Shown: positions 1 through 9,669 of the stretch, one piece after another
Layout: each line of letters opens with the position of its first letter
How positions within the stretch are numbered: position 1 is the stretch's first letter
Assembly: GCF_014851765.1 (NCBI RefSeq)
Contig: NZ_JACVAI010000009.1
Span: 186,001 to 250,000, forward strand
Reading direction: 5' to 3'
From: Pseudomonas sp. PDM04
GTDB taxonomy: Bacteria > Pseudomonadota > Gammaproteobacteria > Pseudomonadales > Pseudomonadaceae
DNA: 64,000 nucleotides
The notes under the pieces: generated by a model
The model's input: the letters and a program-made list of their open reading frames with translations, nothing else
What the model was told of the DNA's origin: nothing
Database searches by the model: none
Made by a program: the position numbers and the translations under genes

Positions 1-2
1 GC

Positions 3-1232
3 GAAGGTCCGGCAGTCGAAAGCATCAGTGCACTGGTCCATGAAGGCCAGAGCCTGGTGGTGCAGGTCACCAAGGACCCGATCGGTTCCAAAGGCGCACG
101 CCTGACCACCCAGTTGTCGATCCCTTCGCGATACCTGGTGTACATGCCGCGCACCGCGCATGTCGGCATTTCCCTGAAGATCGAAGACGAAGCCGAACGC
201 GAACGCCTCAAGCAGGTGGTCTCCGATTGCGTGGCCAGGGAAGGAATCAAGGAAGCGGGTGGGTTCATCCTGCGAACGGCCGCCGAGGGCGCAGGCGCGG
301 ATGAAATCCTCATGGACATCCGCTATCTGCGCAGGCTCTGGGACCAGATCAGCGAACAGATCAAGACGATCGGCGCACCGAGCGTGATCTACGAAGACCT
401 CGGCCTGGCCTTGCGTACCCTGCGCGATCTGGTCAGCCCGAAGATCGAGAAAATCCGCATCGACTCCCGGGAAACCTTCCAGAAAACCACGCAGTTCGTC
501 GCAGAACTGATGCCGGAAATCGCCGATCGTCTGGAGCATTACCCGGGCGAGCGGCCGATCTTCGACCTCTACGGCGTCGAGGATGAAATTCAGAAGGCCC
601 TGGAGCGCAAGGTCCCGTTGAAGTCCGGCGGTTACCTGGTGGTGGACCCGGCGGAAGCCATGAGCACCATCGACGTCAACACCGGGGCGTTCGTCGGTCA
701 TCGCAACCTCGAGGAAACCATCTTCAAGACCAACCTCGAGGCCGCGACCGCCATCGCTCGCCAGCTGCGCCTGCGCAACCTGGGCGGGATCATCATCATC
801 GACTTCATCGACATGGAAGACGAGGAACACCAGCGCCAGGTGCTGCGCACCCTGGAGAAGCAACTGGAGCGCGATCACGCCAAGACCAACATCATTGGCA
901 TCACCGAACTGGGCCTGGTACAGATGACGCGCAAGCGCACCCGAGAAAGTCTCGAGCAGGTGCTGTGCGAGCCCTGCACCAGCTGCCAGGGGCGTGGCAA
1001 GCTCAAGACGCCGGAAACCGTTTGCTACGAAATCTTCCGCGAAATCCTCCGCGAGGCTCGCGCTTATCAGGCGGAGGGCTATCGTGTATTGGCCAACCAG
1101 AAAGTCGTTGATCGCTTGCTGGACGAGGAGTCGGGCAACGTTGCCGAGCTGGAAGGTTTTATCGGGCGCACCATCCGGTTCCAGGTCGAAACCATGTATT
1201 CCCAGGAACAATACGACGTGGTGCTGCTCTGA
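3..1232 (+). CDS. rng: Ribonuclease G (5'-truncated by window edge)
   Basis: This is the C-terminal 409 residues of the RNase E/G-type endoribonuclease that matures the 5' end of 16S rRNA and takes part in mRNA decay in the cytoplasm. The frame is open from base 3, so the start and most of the S1 domain lie outside the window. Visible signatures are the acidic catalytic motifs STIDVNTGAF and IIIIDFIDM, whose aspartates bind Mg2+, and the zinc-link cysteines in CEPCTSCQGRGK. The family is about 485 residues, so only about 75 are missing. The gene is followed after 75 bases by yhdP, the usual Pseudomonas neighbour. RNase E is excluded because the long C-terminal scaffold is absent. Confidence 0.96.
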   Translation, partial: EGPAVESISALVHEGQSLVVQVTKDPIGSKGARLTTQLSIPSRYLVYMPRTAHVGISLKIEDEAERERLKQVVSDCVAREGIKEAGGFILRTAAEGAGADEILMDIRYLRRLWDQISEQIKTIGAPSVIYEDLGLALRTLRDLVSPKIEKIRIDSRETFQKTTQFVAELMPEIADRLEHYPGERPIFDLYGVEDEIQKALERKVPLKSGGYLVVDPAEAMSTIDVNTGAFVGHRNLEETIFKTNLEAATAIARQLRLRNLGGIIIIDFIDMEDEEHQRQVLRTLEKQLERDHAKTNIIGITELGLVQMTRKRTRESLEQVLCEPCTSCQGRGKLKTPETVCYEIFREILREARAYQAEGYRVLANQKVVDRLLDEESGNVAELEGFIGRTIRFQVETMYSQEQYDVVLL

Positions 1233-1307
1233 ACCCCTGTGTTCCATCCTCACTAGAACGGCTGGCCTCAGCTTGTTGCAGTTTTTTTGCCATGGGAGCC
1301 AACTGAC

Positions 1308-4300
1308 ATGGAGCGTCTCACACGCGTAATGGCCGCACTGACCCGCTGGGGTCTGGGCCTGTGCGCGTTGGCTTTGGTGCTGATGGCGCTGTACGTCAGC
1401 CTGGGGCGCGAGCTGACGCCGCTGGTGGCCGAATACCAGCCCGAAGTCGAGGCCAAGGGCAGCGAAGCGCTGGGCATGCCGCTGAACATTGGATCGCTGG
1501 AGGGCAGCTGGCACGGCTTCGCCCCGATCCTGTTCGCTCGCGACGTCATGGTGGGCGAGGGAGCCAACGCCCTGCACCTGGATCAGGTGCGTGTGGTGCC
1601 GGATATCTGGGCCAGCCTGCTGGCACGCGAAGTGCGCATCGCTCATCTGGAACTCAACGGCCTGAAAATCAGCCTCAAGGAAGGCGAGGACGGTCATTGG
1701 GCGCTGGAAGGCCTGCCGGTGCAGCAGGACCAGCCGCTGGACCCGGAACAACTGCTCAATCGCATGCAGGCGGTGCAGCAACTGTCGGTGCTCGACAGTC
1801 AGGTGACCCTGCAGCCCTTGGACCAGCCACCGCTGACGTTGACCTACGTTGGCCTGAACCTGAAAACCGGCGCCTACCGCCAGCGGCTCGATGCGCGGCT
1901 GAACCTGCCCGATGGCCAGCCCGTGGCGATGAGCCTGCGCACGCGCATTCGCGCCAGCCAGTGGCAGGACGGCGAAGCGCAGGCCTATTTGAGCCTGCCA
2001 CAGAGCGATTGGTCGAAATGGCTGCCTGAGCGCGTGACCCGGCAATGGAATTTTTCCCGGATCAAGGCCGGTGGCGAGCTTTGGTTCAACTGGGACAAGG
2101 GCGCGTTGCAGAGTGGCGCAGTCCGTTTGAACGCGCCGCAGATCAAGGGCGCCTACGCCGAGCGCAAACCGGTCCAGATCAACAACCTTGCGCTGAACGG
2201 TTACTTCCAGCGTGGCGCCGAAGGCCTCCTGGTGACCCTGGACTCCCTGGCCATGAATCTCGGCGAAACCCGCTGGGAGTCGCGCTTGCAACTGAGGCAG
2301 AGCCTGGCCACCGACAAGGCCCAGGAACTCTGGCACCTGCAAGCCGACCGCCTCGACCTGACCCCGCTGACGCCGTTGCTCAATGCCCTCGCGCCGCTCC
2401 CGCAGGGGGTCGCCACAGCGATAGAACGGCTCAAGGTCACCGGTGGCCTGCGCAACGTGCTGGTCGACTTTCGGCCCGGTGCCAGCGACGACACCAAGGT
2501 CAGCTTTGCCGCCAATCTCGAGCAGGTGGGTTTTGACGCCTACCACGGTGCGCCGGCCGCGCGTAATGTCAGCGGCAGCATCAGCGGTGACCTCGGTCAC
2601 GGCGAGCTGCGGATGGACAGCAAGGATTTTGTCCTGCACCTGGACCCGATCTTCGCCAAACCCTGGCAGTACATCCAGGCCAATGCCCGTCTGACATGGA
2701 AGCTCGACAAGGAAGGCTTCACCCTGATCGCGCCCTACCTGAAGGTGCTGGGCGAGGAGGGCAAGATTGCCGGGGACTTCCTCATCCGCCTGCATTTCGA
2801 CCACACCCAGGAAGACTACATGGACCTGCGGGTCGGTCTGGTGGACGGTGATGGCCGATACACCGCCAAGTACCTCCCCGAAGTGCTCAGCCCGGAACTC
2901 GATGAGTGGTTGCGCACCGCCATCCTCAAGGGCGCGGTCGATCAGGGGTTCTTCCAGTATCAGGGCTCGCTGAACCATGGGGCCGCCGACGCTGACCGCA
3001 GCATCAGTCTGTTCTTCAAGGTCCATGATGCCGAACTGGCGTTCCAGCCGGGTTGGCCGCATGTCAGCAAAGTCAGTGGCGATGTGTTCATCGAGGACAG
3101 CGGCGTACGGATTCTGGCGAGCAAGGGCCAGTTGCTCGACACCCAGGTCAGCGACATCTACGTCAACATCCCGCATGCGCCTGCCGGGCAAAGCGTCCAC
3201 CTGTTGCTCGATGGCGGGTTCGCCGGCGGCCTCGGGGATGGCTTGAAAATCCTCCAGGAAGCGCCGATTGGTACTGCCGACACTTTTGCCGGATGGCAGG
3301 GCGAAGGCGATCTGCAGGGTAAGCTGAAACTCGATATCCCGTTGGCCAAGGGCGAGCAGCCGAAGATTCTGGTCGACTTCAAGACCGCCAAGGCACGTTT
3401 GAAACTGGCGGATCCAGAGCTCGAACTGACCCAGCTCAAGGGCGATTTCCGTTTCGACAGCGACAAGGGGCTGAGCGGGCAGAACATCGCCGCCCGAGCT
3501 TTCGACAAACCGGTCACCGCGCAGGTTTTCGCCGACGGCAGCCCGGGCAGGATCAAGACCCGGGTCAGCGCCTCGGGACAGGTCGAGGTCAAGAAACTCA
3601 CCGATTGGCTGAAGGTGACCCAGGCGTTGCCGGTGTCAGGGGTTATCCCGTACCAACTGCAACTGAACCTGGGGGGCGACGACAGTCAGTTGCTGATCAA
3701 CTCCAGCCTCAAGGGGGTGGCGGTCGACCTGCCTGCGCCGTTCGGCATGGCGAGCGATGTCGGGCGCGACACGATGTTCCGCATGACCCTGCAAGGGCAG
3801 GAGCGTCGTTACTGGGTCAAATATGGCGAGTTGGCGAGCTTCACCTTCGAAGCGCCACCGGGCAATTTTGCCGAGGGTCGTGGCGAGTTGTTCCTGGGTA
3901 ACGGCGATGCAGTGCTGCCCGGCGCCAAGGGCCTGCGGGTGCGCGGCGCGCTTTCCGAACTGGATATCGGGCCGTGGAAAGACCTGGTGGACAAGTACGC
4001 TGGCCAGGACCCGGGCGGCAGTGCCAAGCAGTTGCTCAGCAGTGCGGACTTCAAGGTCGGCAAGCTCAGCGGCTTCGGGACTACGCTGGACCAGGCATCG
4101 GTGCAGGTGAACCGCAAGCCGGCAGCCTGGGCGCTGCAACTCGACAGCCAACAGGTCAAGGGCACCGTCGGCATTCCGGACGCAAAGGCCGCGCCGATCG
4201 CGGTCAATCTGCAATATGTGCGGTTGCCGGCGCCGGACCCGACGGTCCTGGCCGATGAAAACTCACCGGACCCGTTGGCCAGCGTCGATCCCACCCGGAT

Positions 4301-5111
4301 CCCGGCAATGGATATCACCATCAACCAGTTGTTCCAGGGGCAGGACCTGGTCGGTGGCTGGTCGCTCAAAGTGCGCCCGACCGGCAAGGGCATCGCGCTC
4401 AATACCCTGGACATGGGGCTCAAGGGCATTCTGTTGCAGGGCGATGGCGGTTGGGAAGGTCCTCCAGGAGCCTCAGCCAGCTGGTTCAAGGGGCGGGCCA
4501 GCGGCAAGAACCTTGCGGATGTGCTGAAGGGCTGGGGCTTTGCGCCGAGCGTCACCAGTGAAGAGTTCCACATGGACGTCGACGGCCGCTGGCCGGGTTC
4601 ACCGGCGTGGCTGGCCACCAAGCGCTTCTCCGGCACCCTCGATGCCTCGCTGAACAAGGGGCAGTTCGTCGAAGTGGAGGGCAGCGCCCAGGCCTTGCGG
4701 GTGTTTGGCCTGCTCAACTTCAACTCCATTGGCCGTCGCCTGCGCCTGGATTTTTCCGACCTGTTCGGCAAGGGCCTGAGCTACGACCGGGTCAAGGGAC
4801 TGCTGACCGCGACGAACGGTATCTACGTGACCAGCAAACCGATTGTGATGACCGGCCCGTCGAGCAACGTGGAGCTGGATGGCACGCTGGATCTGGTGAA
4901 CGAGCAGCTTGACGCGAAACTGCTGGTGACCTTGCCGGTGACCAACAACCTGCCGATCGCCGCGCTGATCGTCGGTGCACCGGCCGTCGGGGGCGCCCTG
5001 TTCCTGATCGATAAGCTGATCGGTGATCGCGTGTCGCGTTTCGCCAGCGTGAAATACACCGTCAAGGGCCCCTACAAGGACCCGAAAATCACCTTCGACA
5101 AACCTTTTTGA
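1308..5111 (+). CDS. yhdP: YhdP-family AsmA-like lipid transport protein
   Basis: A 1267-residue inner-membrane-anchored periplasmic protein of the YhdP/TIGR02099 family. It has one N-terminal membrane helix (about residues 12-32), then a very long beta-rich region and a C-terminal AsmA-like domain. In E. coli YhdP acts with TamB and YdbH in moving phospholipids to the outer membrane; that role here is by homology. ATG 1308 is preferred because GGGAG lies at 1294-1298; an in-frame TTG at 1287 would add seven residues without a better ribosome site. The gene lies between rng and the Nit amidase, probably co-transcribed. Length and hydrophobic anchor fit the family. Confidence 0.93.
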   Translation: MERLTRVMAALTRWGLGLCALALVLMALYVSLGRELTPLVAEYQPEVEAKGSEALGMPLNIGSLEGSWHGFAPILFARDVMVGEGANALHLDQVRVVPDIWASLLAREVRIAHLELNGLKISLKEGEDGHWALEGLPVQQDQPLDPEQLLNRMQAVQQLSVLDSQVTLQPLDQPPLTLTYVGLNLKTGAYRQRLDARLNLPDGQPVAMSLRTRIRASQWQDGEAQAYLSLPQSDWSKWLPERVTRQWNFSRIKAGGELWFNWDKGALQSGAVRLNAPQIKGAYAERKPVQINNLALNGYFQRGAEGLLVTLDSLAMNLGETRWESRLQLRQSLATDKAQELWHLQADRLDLTPLTPLLNALAPLPQGVATAIERLKVTGGLRNVLVDFRPGASDDTKVSFAANLEQVGFDAYHGAPAARNVSGSISGDLGHGELRMDSKDFVLHLDPIFAKPWQYIQANARLTWKLDKEGFTLIAPYLKVLGEEGKIAGDFLIRLHFDHTQEDYMDLRVGLVDGDGRYTAKYLPEVLSPELDEWLRTAILKGAVDQGFFQYQGSLNHGAADADRSISLFFKVHDAELAFQPGWPHVSKVSGDVFIEDSGVRILASKGQLLDTQVSDIYVNIPHAPAGQSVHLLLDGGFAGGLGDGLKILQEAPIGTADTFAGWQGEGDLQGKLKLDIPLAKGEQPKILVDFKTAKARLKLADPELELTQLKGDFRFDSDKGLSGQNIAARAFDKPVTAQVFADGSPGRIKTRVSASGQVEVKKLTDWLKVTQALPVSGVIPYQLQLNLGGDDSQLLINSSLKGVAVDLPAPFGMASDVGRDTMFRMTLQGQERRYWVKYGELASFTFEAPPGNFAEGRGELFLGNGDAVLPGAKGLRVRGALSELDIGPWKDLVDKYAGQDPGGSAKQLLSSADFKVGKLSGFGTTLDQASVQVNRKPAAWALQLDSQQVKGTVGIPDAKAAPIAVNLQYVRLPAPDPTVLADENSPDPLASVDPTRIPAMDITINQLFQGQDLVGGWSLKVRPTGKGIALNTLDMGLKGILLQGDGGWEGPPGASASWFKGRASGKNLADVLKGWGFAPSVTSEEFHMDVDGRWPGSPAWLATKRFSGTLDASLNKGQFVEVEGSAQALRVFGLLNFNSIGRRLRLDFSDLFGKGLSYDRVKGLLTATNGIYVTSKPIVMTGPSSNVELDGTLDLVNEQLDAKLLVTLPVTNNLPIAALIVGAPAVGGALFLIDKLIGDRVSRFASVKYTVKGPYKDPKITFDKPF

Positions 5112-5182
5112 AACGCCATCCTTCGGACCGATGGAGTAGCATGGCCGTAGCATCGTGTTGATTTCAAATAAGGATACAGCCC

Positions 5183-6031
5183 ATGTCAGTCGCGGTGATT
5201 CAAATGGTCAGCCAGAGCGATGTGCTGGCCAACCTGGCCCAGGCCCGGCATCTGCTCGAACAGGCCGCCGCCCAGGGGGCGAAGCTGGCCGTGCTGCCGG
5301 AAAACTTCGCCGCCATGGGGCGTCGTGACATCGCCGACATCGGCCGCGCCGAGGCGTTGGGTGAAGGCCCGATCCTGCCCTGGTTGAAACAGACCGCCCG
5401 CGACCTCAAGTTATGGACAGTGGCCGGTACGTTGCCATTGCCGCCGATGGATCGGCCGACGGCCAAGGTGCATGCGTGTTCGTTGCTGGTCGACGATCAG
5501 GGCGAGACAGTGGCGCGCTACGACAAGCTGCACCTGTTCGACGTGGATGTGGCGGACAGCCGCGGGCGTTATCGTGAATCCGATGACTATGCTTTCGGGA
5601 GTGGTGTGGTGGTGGCGGACACGCCGGTCGGCCGAGTGGGCCTGACGGTGTGCTATGACCTGCGCTTCCCCGAGCTGTACAGCGAATTGCGTGCCGCCGG
5701 CGCCGAGTTGATCACCGCGCCGTCGGCCTTTACCGCCGTCACCGGCGCCGCGCATTGGGAGGTGTTGATTCGTGCGCGTGCCATCGAGACTCAGTGTTAT
5801 GTGCTCGCGGCCGCCCAGGGTGGAACGCATCCGGGGCCGCGGGAAACCTGGGGCCATGCCGCGATTGTCGACCCCTGGGGGCGGATACTGGCCCAACAGG
5901 ATCAAGGCGAGGCCGTGCTGCTGGCCGACCGTGATAGCAGCGAACAGGCGTCCATCCGGGCGCGGATGCCGGTGTCCAGTCACCGGCGCTTTTTCTCGCA
6001 GGGCGCCCGGCGACCTGCCTCAGAACGATGA
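5183..6031 (+). CDS. Nit-type carbon-nitrogen hydrolase (probable deaminated glutathione amidase)
   Basis: A 282-residue nitrilase-superfamily amidohydrolase. The Glu-Lys-Cys triad is readable as E40 (LPENF), K115 (YDKLHLFD) and C157 (VCYDLRFPE). The RYDKLHLFDVD and DLRFPELY segments match the Nit1/YbeM branch, which removes the metabolite-damage product deaminated glutathione in the cytosol. The substrate is inferred from the family, not shown. A good ribosome site (AAGGA) precedes ATG 5183. It stands 71 bases after yhdP and 18 before tldD, all on the plus strand, and could be part of one transcript. Confidence 0.9.
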   Translation: MSVAVIQMVSQSDVLANLAQARHLLEQAAAQGAKLAVLPENFAAMGRRDIADIGRAEALGEGPILPWLKQTARDLKLWTVAGTLPLPPMDRPTAKVHACSLLVDDQGETVARYDKLHLFDVDVADSRGRYRESDDYAFGSGVVVADTPVGRVGLTVCYDLRFPELYSELRAAGAELITAPSAFTAVTGAAHWEVLIRARAIETQCYVLAAAQGGTHPGPRETWGHAAIVDPWGRILAQQDQGEAVLLADRDSSEQASIRARMPVSSHRRFFSQGARRPASER

Positions 6032-6049
6032 ATTTAAGGCGTAAAGCAT

Positions 6050-7492
6050 ATGAGCGAGTTGTTGTCCTCAGTCAGTGAACATCTCCTGGCGCCCGGTGGC
6101 GTCACCATCGAGAGCCTGCAAGCGGTGCTCGGTGATCTGGCCGGCCCGGGCATCGATGCCGCCGACCTGTATTTCCAGGGACAGATTTCCGAGTCGTGGG
6201 CGCTGGAAGACGGGATCGTCAAGGAAGGCAGCTTCAATCTCGACCAGGGTGTTGGCGTGCGCGCGCAATCGGGTGAAAAAACCGGATTTGCCTACAGTAA
6301 CGCCATCACCCTGGAAGCCCTGGGCGCGGCGGCTCGCGCTGCCCGTTCCATCTCCCGTGCCGGACAGAGCGGCACGGTGCAGGCGTTCACCGCCCAGGAT
6401 GTCGCTCAGCTCTACGCCCCGGACAACCCGCTGGAAGTGCTGACCCGCGCCGAGAAAGTCGAATTGCTCAAACGCATCGACGTCGCGACCCGCGCCCTCG
6501 ACCCGCGAATCCAGCAAGTGACCGTGAGCATGGCCGGGGTCTGGGAGCGCATTCTGGTGGCCGCCACCGATGGCAGCCTGGCGGCGGATGTGCGGCCGCT
6601 GGTGCGTTTCAATGTCAGCGTGATCGTTGAGCAGAACGGCCGGCGTGAACGTGGTGGTCATGGAGGGGGCGGGCGTACCGACTACCGCTATTTCCTCGCC
6701 GAAGACCGCGCCATGAGTTATGCCCGTGAAGCGCTGCGTCAGGCGCTGGTCAATCTCGAAGCCATTCCGGCACCGGCCGGTACGTTGCCGGTGGTGTTGG
6801 GCTCAGGCTGGTCCGGCGTGCTGTTGCATGAAGCGGTCGGCCATGGCCTGGAAGGGGACTTCAACCGCAAGGGCAGCTCTGCCTACAGCGGTCGCATGGG
6901 CGAGCGCGTCGCGTCCAAACTCTGCACCATCGTCGATGATGGCACGCTGGCCGGTCGTCGCGGGTCGCTGAGCGTCGACGATGAAGGCACGCCAACCGAG
7001 TGCACCACACTGATCGAAAACGGTGTTCTCAAAGGCTACATGCAGGACAAGCTCAATGCGCGCCTGATGGGCGTGGCCCGTACCGGCAACGGTCGTCGCG
7101 AATCCTATGCCCATCTGCCGATGCCCCGCATGACCAACACCTACATGCTAGCGGGCGAAAGCGACCCGGCGGAAATCATCGCTTCGGTAAAACGCGGCAT
7201 CTACTGCGCCAACCTCGGCGGCGGCCAGGTGGACATCACCAGCGGCAAGTTCGTGTTCTCCACCAGCGAGGCGTACCTGATCGAGGACGGCAAGATTACC
7301 GCGCCGGTCAAAGGCGCGACGTTGATCGGCAACGGTCCGGAAGCCATGAGCAAGGTGTCGATGGTCGGTAACGACCTGTCGCTGGACAGCGGCGTGGGCA
7401 CGTGTGGCAAGGATGGGCAGTCGGTGCCGGTGGGCGTCGGCCAGCCAACGCTGAAGATCGATGCGATTACCGTGGGTGGCACGGGCGCATAA
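6050..7492 (+). CDS. tldD: TldD metalloprotease subunit
   Basis: A 480-residue TldD, the zinc-bearing subunit of the TldD-PmbA(TldE) heterodimeric protease, which degrades unfolded peptides and, in other bacteria, matures microcin B17 and breaks down CcdA. The HExxxH zinc motif is seen as H260-E261-H265 in LLHEAVGHGLEGD, and a late cysteine in GVGTCGKDGQ fits the third ligand position. Its partner PmbA is encoded 0.7 kb downstream at 8175, with yjgA inserted between them on the opposite strand. This tldD-yjgA-pmbA arrangement is typical of Pseudomonas. Length is normal for the family. Confidence 0.97.
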   Translation: MSELLSSVSEHLLAPGGVTIESLQAVLGDLAGPGIDAADLYFQGQISESWALEDGIVKEGSFNLDQGVGVRAQSGEKTGFAYSNAITLEALGAAARAARSISRAGQSGTVQAFTAQDVAQLYAPDNPLEVLTRAEKVELLKRIDVATRALDPRIQQVTVSMAGVWERILVAATDGSLAADVRPLVRFNVSVIVEQNGRRERGGHGGGGRTDYRYFLAEDRAMSYAREALRQALVNLEAIPAPAGTLPVVLGSGWSGVLLHEAVGHGLEGDFNRKGSSAYSGRMGERVASKLCTIVDDGTLAGRRGSLSVDDEGTPTECTTLIENGVLKGYMQDKLNARLMGVARTGNGRRESYAHLPMPRMTNTYMLAGESDPAEIIASVKRGIYCANLGGGQVDITSGKFVFSTSEAYLIEDGKITAPVKGATLIGNGPEAMSKVSMVGNDLSLDSGVGTCGKDGQSVPVGVGQPTLKIDAITVGGTGA

Positions 7493-7503
7493 AGGAAAGG
7501 AGC

Positions 7504-7534
7504 GGCGAGTGAGTCGCGTGGCGACTCACTCGCC
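7504..7534. terminator. Perfect 14-bp hairpin between convergent tldD and yjgA
   Basis: Bases 7504-7517 (GGCGAGTGAGTCGC) and 7521-7534 are exact reverse complements around a GTG loop. The hairpin lies in the 49-bp gap between the stops of tldD and yjgA. There is no T-tract on either side, so it is not a classical intrinsic terminator; a bidirectional transcript-end stabiliser is the likeliest role. Confidence 0.6.
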
Positions 7535-7541
7535 TGGACAC

Positions 7542-8066
7542 TCAACGCAGGCCGCGTTGCGTTTCGTCCAGCTCACGGATGTACTTGAAGATTTTACGGC
7601 TGGAGGCAGGAGGCTTGTTTTGCGCAACCTCGTGCTGGGCCTGACGGATCAGGGAGCGCAATTGCTGGCGATCGGCGTCCGGATATTCGCTGACGAATTT
7701 TTCCAGAACGGCATCGTCACCGGCAATCAGGCGATCGCGCCAGCGTTCAAGGTTGTGGAAGCGTTCGTTGTACTGGCGAGTGGAGGCATCGAGTTGATCG
7801 AGCAGAACCAGAATGGCGTCAGTGTCCTGATCGCGCATCAGTTTGCCGATGAACTGCAGGTGCCGTTTACGCGCGATGTGCGCAACGTGCTTGGGCGCAT
7901 CGGCCAGGGCCCGGCGCAAGGCGTCGGTCAAGGGCAGTTTTGCCAGCAGGTCAGGCTTGAGTGTCGTGAGGCGCTCGCCGAGGTCAACCAGAGCATGCAG
8001 CTCGCGTTTGACCTGGGATTTGCTTTTTTCTCCCGTATCGAGGGAGTCGTCGTAAGAATCAACCAT
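7542..8066 (-). CDS. yjgA: YjgA (DUF615) ribosome-associated protein
   Basis: A 174-residue charged, helical protein of the DUF615/YjgA family (DarP in E. coli), which associates with late 50S ribosomal precursors. Family segments include SKSQVKRELHALVDLGE near residue 14 and KHVAHIARKRHLQFIGKLMR in the middle. The ATG at 8066 was chosen because homology begins just after it (MVDSYDDS); a far longer frame upstream is antisense to pmbA and has no family support. It is transcribed against tldD and pmbA and sits between the two protease-subunit genes. Confidence 0.92.
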   Translation of the reverse strand: MVDSYDDSLDTGEKSKSQVKRELHALVDLGERLTTLKPDLLAKLPLTDALRRALADAPKHVAHIARKRHLQFIGKLMRDQDTDAILVLLDQLDASTRQYNERFHNLERWRDRLIAGDDAVLEKFVSEYPDADRQQLRSLIRQAQHEVAQNKPPASSRKIFKYIRELDETQRGLR

Positions 8067-8174
8067 GGTGGCCGTCCGCAAGAAAACGCCGCCATGATAA
8101 CCAGTCGGGGGCCGCTTGTCCGGCCCGGTCGCTCGAAGGCCTTTACCGAAAGCAGAATTTGAGTGGAGAACAGC

Positions 8175-9521
8175 ATGAGTGCAGTTGAAAGCGTCGGCCC
8201 ACAAGCGTTGCCGGCACTGCAGGAACAAGTCGAGCAAATCATCGCTGAAGCCAGGCGCCAGGGCGCCAGCGCCTGTGAAGTCGCGGTGTCGCTCGAGCAG
8301 GGCCTGTCGACGTCGGTGCGCCAGCGTGAAGTCGAAACTGTCGAATTCAACCGTGACCAAGGGTTTGGCATCACCTTGTATGTGGGCCAGCGCAAAGGGT
8401 CGGCCAGCACCTCGGCCAGTGGCCCGGAGGCCATTCGCGAAACCGTTGCTGCGGCACTGGCCATTGCCAGGCACACCTCGGAAGACGAAGCTTCGGGCCT
8501 GGCCGATGCCGCGCTGATGGCCAAGGATCTGCAGGATTTCGATCTGTTCCACGAATGGGACATCACCCCGGAACAGGCCATCGAGAAAGCCCTGCTCTGT
8601 GAGGCGGCGGCCTTTGATGCCGACGCCCGGATCAAGAACGCCGATGGCACCACGCTGAGCACTCATCAGGGCTGCCGTGTCTATGGCAACAGCCATGGTT
8701 TCATCGGTGGTTACGCGTCGACGCGTCATAGCCTCAGCTGCGTGATGATCGCCGAGGCCGACGGCCAGATGCAGCGCGATTACTGGTATGACGTGAATCG
8801 CCTGGGCCATCTGCTCGCCGACCCGGTGAGCATCGGTCAACGCGCGGCGCAGCGGGCGGCCAGCCGTCTGGGCGCGCGCCCGGTACCGACCTGTGAAGTG
8901 CCGGTGCTGTTTTCCGCCGAGCTGGCCGGTGGCTTGTTCGGCAGTTTCCTCTCGGCGATTTCCGGCGGCAGCCTGTATCGCAAGTCCTCGTTCCTGGAAG
9001 GCACCCTCGGACAGAAGTTGTTCCCGGAATGGCTGACCCTCGATGAGCGTCCGCATCTGGCGCGTGCCCTGGGCAGCGCGGCGTTCGATGGCGATGGCCT
9101 GGCCACGTACGCCAAACCGTTCGTCGAAAAAGGCGAGCTGGTGTCCTACATCCTCGGCACGTACTCCGGGCGCAAGCTGGGCATGCCGAGCACCGCCAAC
9201 GCCGGCGGCGTGCATAACCTGTTCGTCAGCCACGGCGACGAGGACCAGGCTGCCTTGCTGCGACGCATGGGCCGCGGTCTGCTGGTCACCGAACTGATGG
9301 GCCAGGGCCTGAACATGGTCACCGGCGACTACTCGCGCGGTGCCGCAGGTTACTGGGTGGAAAACGGCGAAATCCAGTTCGCGGTCCAGGAAGTGACCAT
9401 TGCCGGCAACATGCGCGACATGTTCAAGCAGATCGTCGCGGTGGGCAACGACCTGGAGGTGCGCAGCAACATCCGCACGGGCTCGGTGCTGATCGAGCGG
9501 ATGACGGTAGCGGGCAGCTAA
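8175..9521 (+). CDS. pmbA: PmbA (TldE) protease subunit
   Basis: A 448-residue partner of TldD. As expected for the TldE/PmbA side of the heterodimer, no HExxxH zinc motif is present; the typical GG-rich core (SAISGGSLYRKSSFL, NAGGVHNL) and the C-terminal GNDLEVRSNIRTGSVLIERM block are. ATG 8175 follows a GGAGA ribosome site at 8165-8169, so the GTG at 8163 is a less likely start. A strong terminator follows 15 bases after the stop and closes the rng-to-pmbA region. Confidence 0.95.
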   Translation: MSAVESVGPQALPALQEQVEQIIAEARRQGASACEVAVSLEQGLSTSVRQREVETVEFNRDQGFGITLYVGQRKGSASTSASGPEAIRETVAAALAIARHTSEDEASGLADAALMAKDLQDFDLFHEWDITPEQAIEKALLCEAAAFDADARIKNADGTTLSTHQGCRVYGNSHGFIGGYASTRHSLSCVMIAEADGQMQRDYWYDVNRLGHLLADPVSIGQRAAQRAASRLGARPVPTCEVPVLFSAELAGGLFGSFLSAISGGSLYRKSSFLEGTLGQKLFPEWLTLDERPHLARALGSAAFDGDGLATYAKPFVEKGELVSYILGTYSGRKLGMPSTANAGGVHNLFVSHGDEDQAALLRRMGRGLLVTELMGQGLNMVTGDYSRGAAGYWVENGEIQFAVQEVTIAGNMRDMFKQIVAVGNDLEVRSNIRTGSVLIERMTVAGS

Positions 9522-9536
9522 ACCTTCTGCTTGTTT

Positions 9537-9575
9537 AAAAAAGGCGCGCCACCAATCGGGTGGCGCGCCTTTTTT
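9537..9575. terminator. Rho-independent terminator after pmbA
   Basis: An A-run, an 11-bp stem (AGGCGCGCCACC paired with GGTGGCGCGCC) with a short AATC-type loop, and a T-run at 9570-9575 form a near-symmetric hairpin that could work in both directions. It separates pmbA from the Fur-controlled fagA operon. Confidence 0.92.
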
Positions 9576-9620
9576 ATGGGCCGTTGTTGGGCGTCCAGAC
9601 CATTGACGGGCTTGTTTTGG

Positions 9621-9661
9621 TTCTCATTATCATCTAATAATAAATCTCATTATCGAATGAG
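9621..9661 (+). promoter_or_regulatory. Tandem candidate Fur boxes upstream of fagA
   Basis: Two similar AT-rich sites, 9621-9639 (core TTCTCATTATCATC) and 9643-9661 (core ATCTCATTATCGA), carry the TCATTATC half of the gamma-proteobacterial Fur box (GATAATGATAATCATTATC). They lie 9-49 bases before the fagA start, where they would cover the promoter. In P. aeruginosa the fagA-fumC-orfX-sodA operon is Fur-repressed and induced by iron shortage, so the same control is expected here. Confidence 0.8.
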
Positions 9662-9669
9662 CCCGAGAC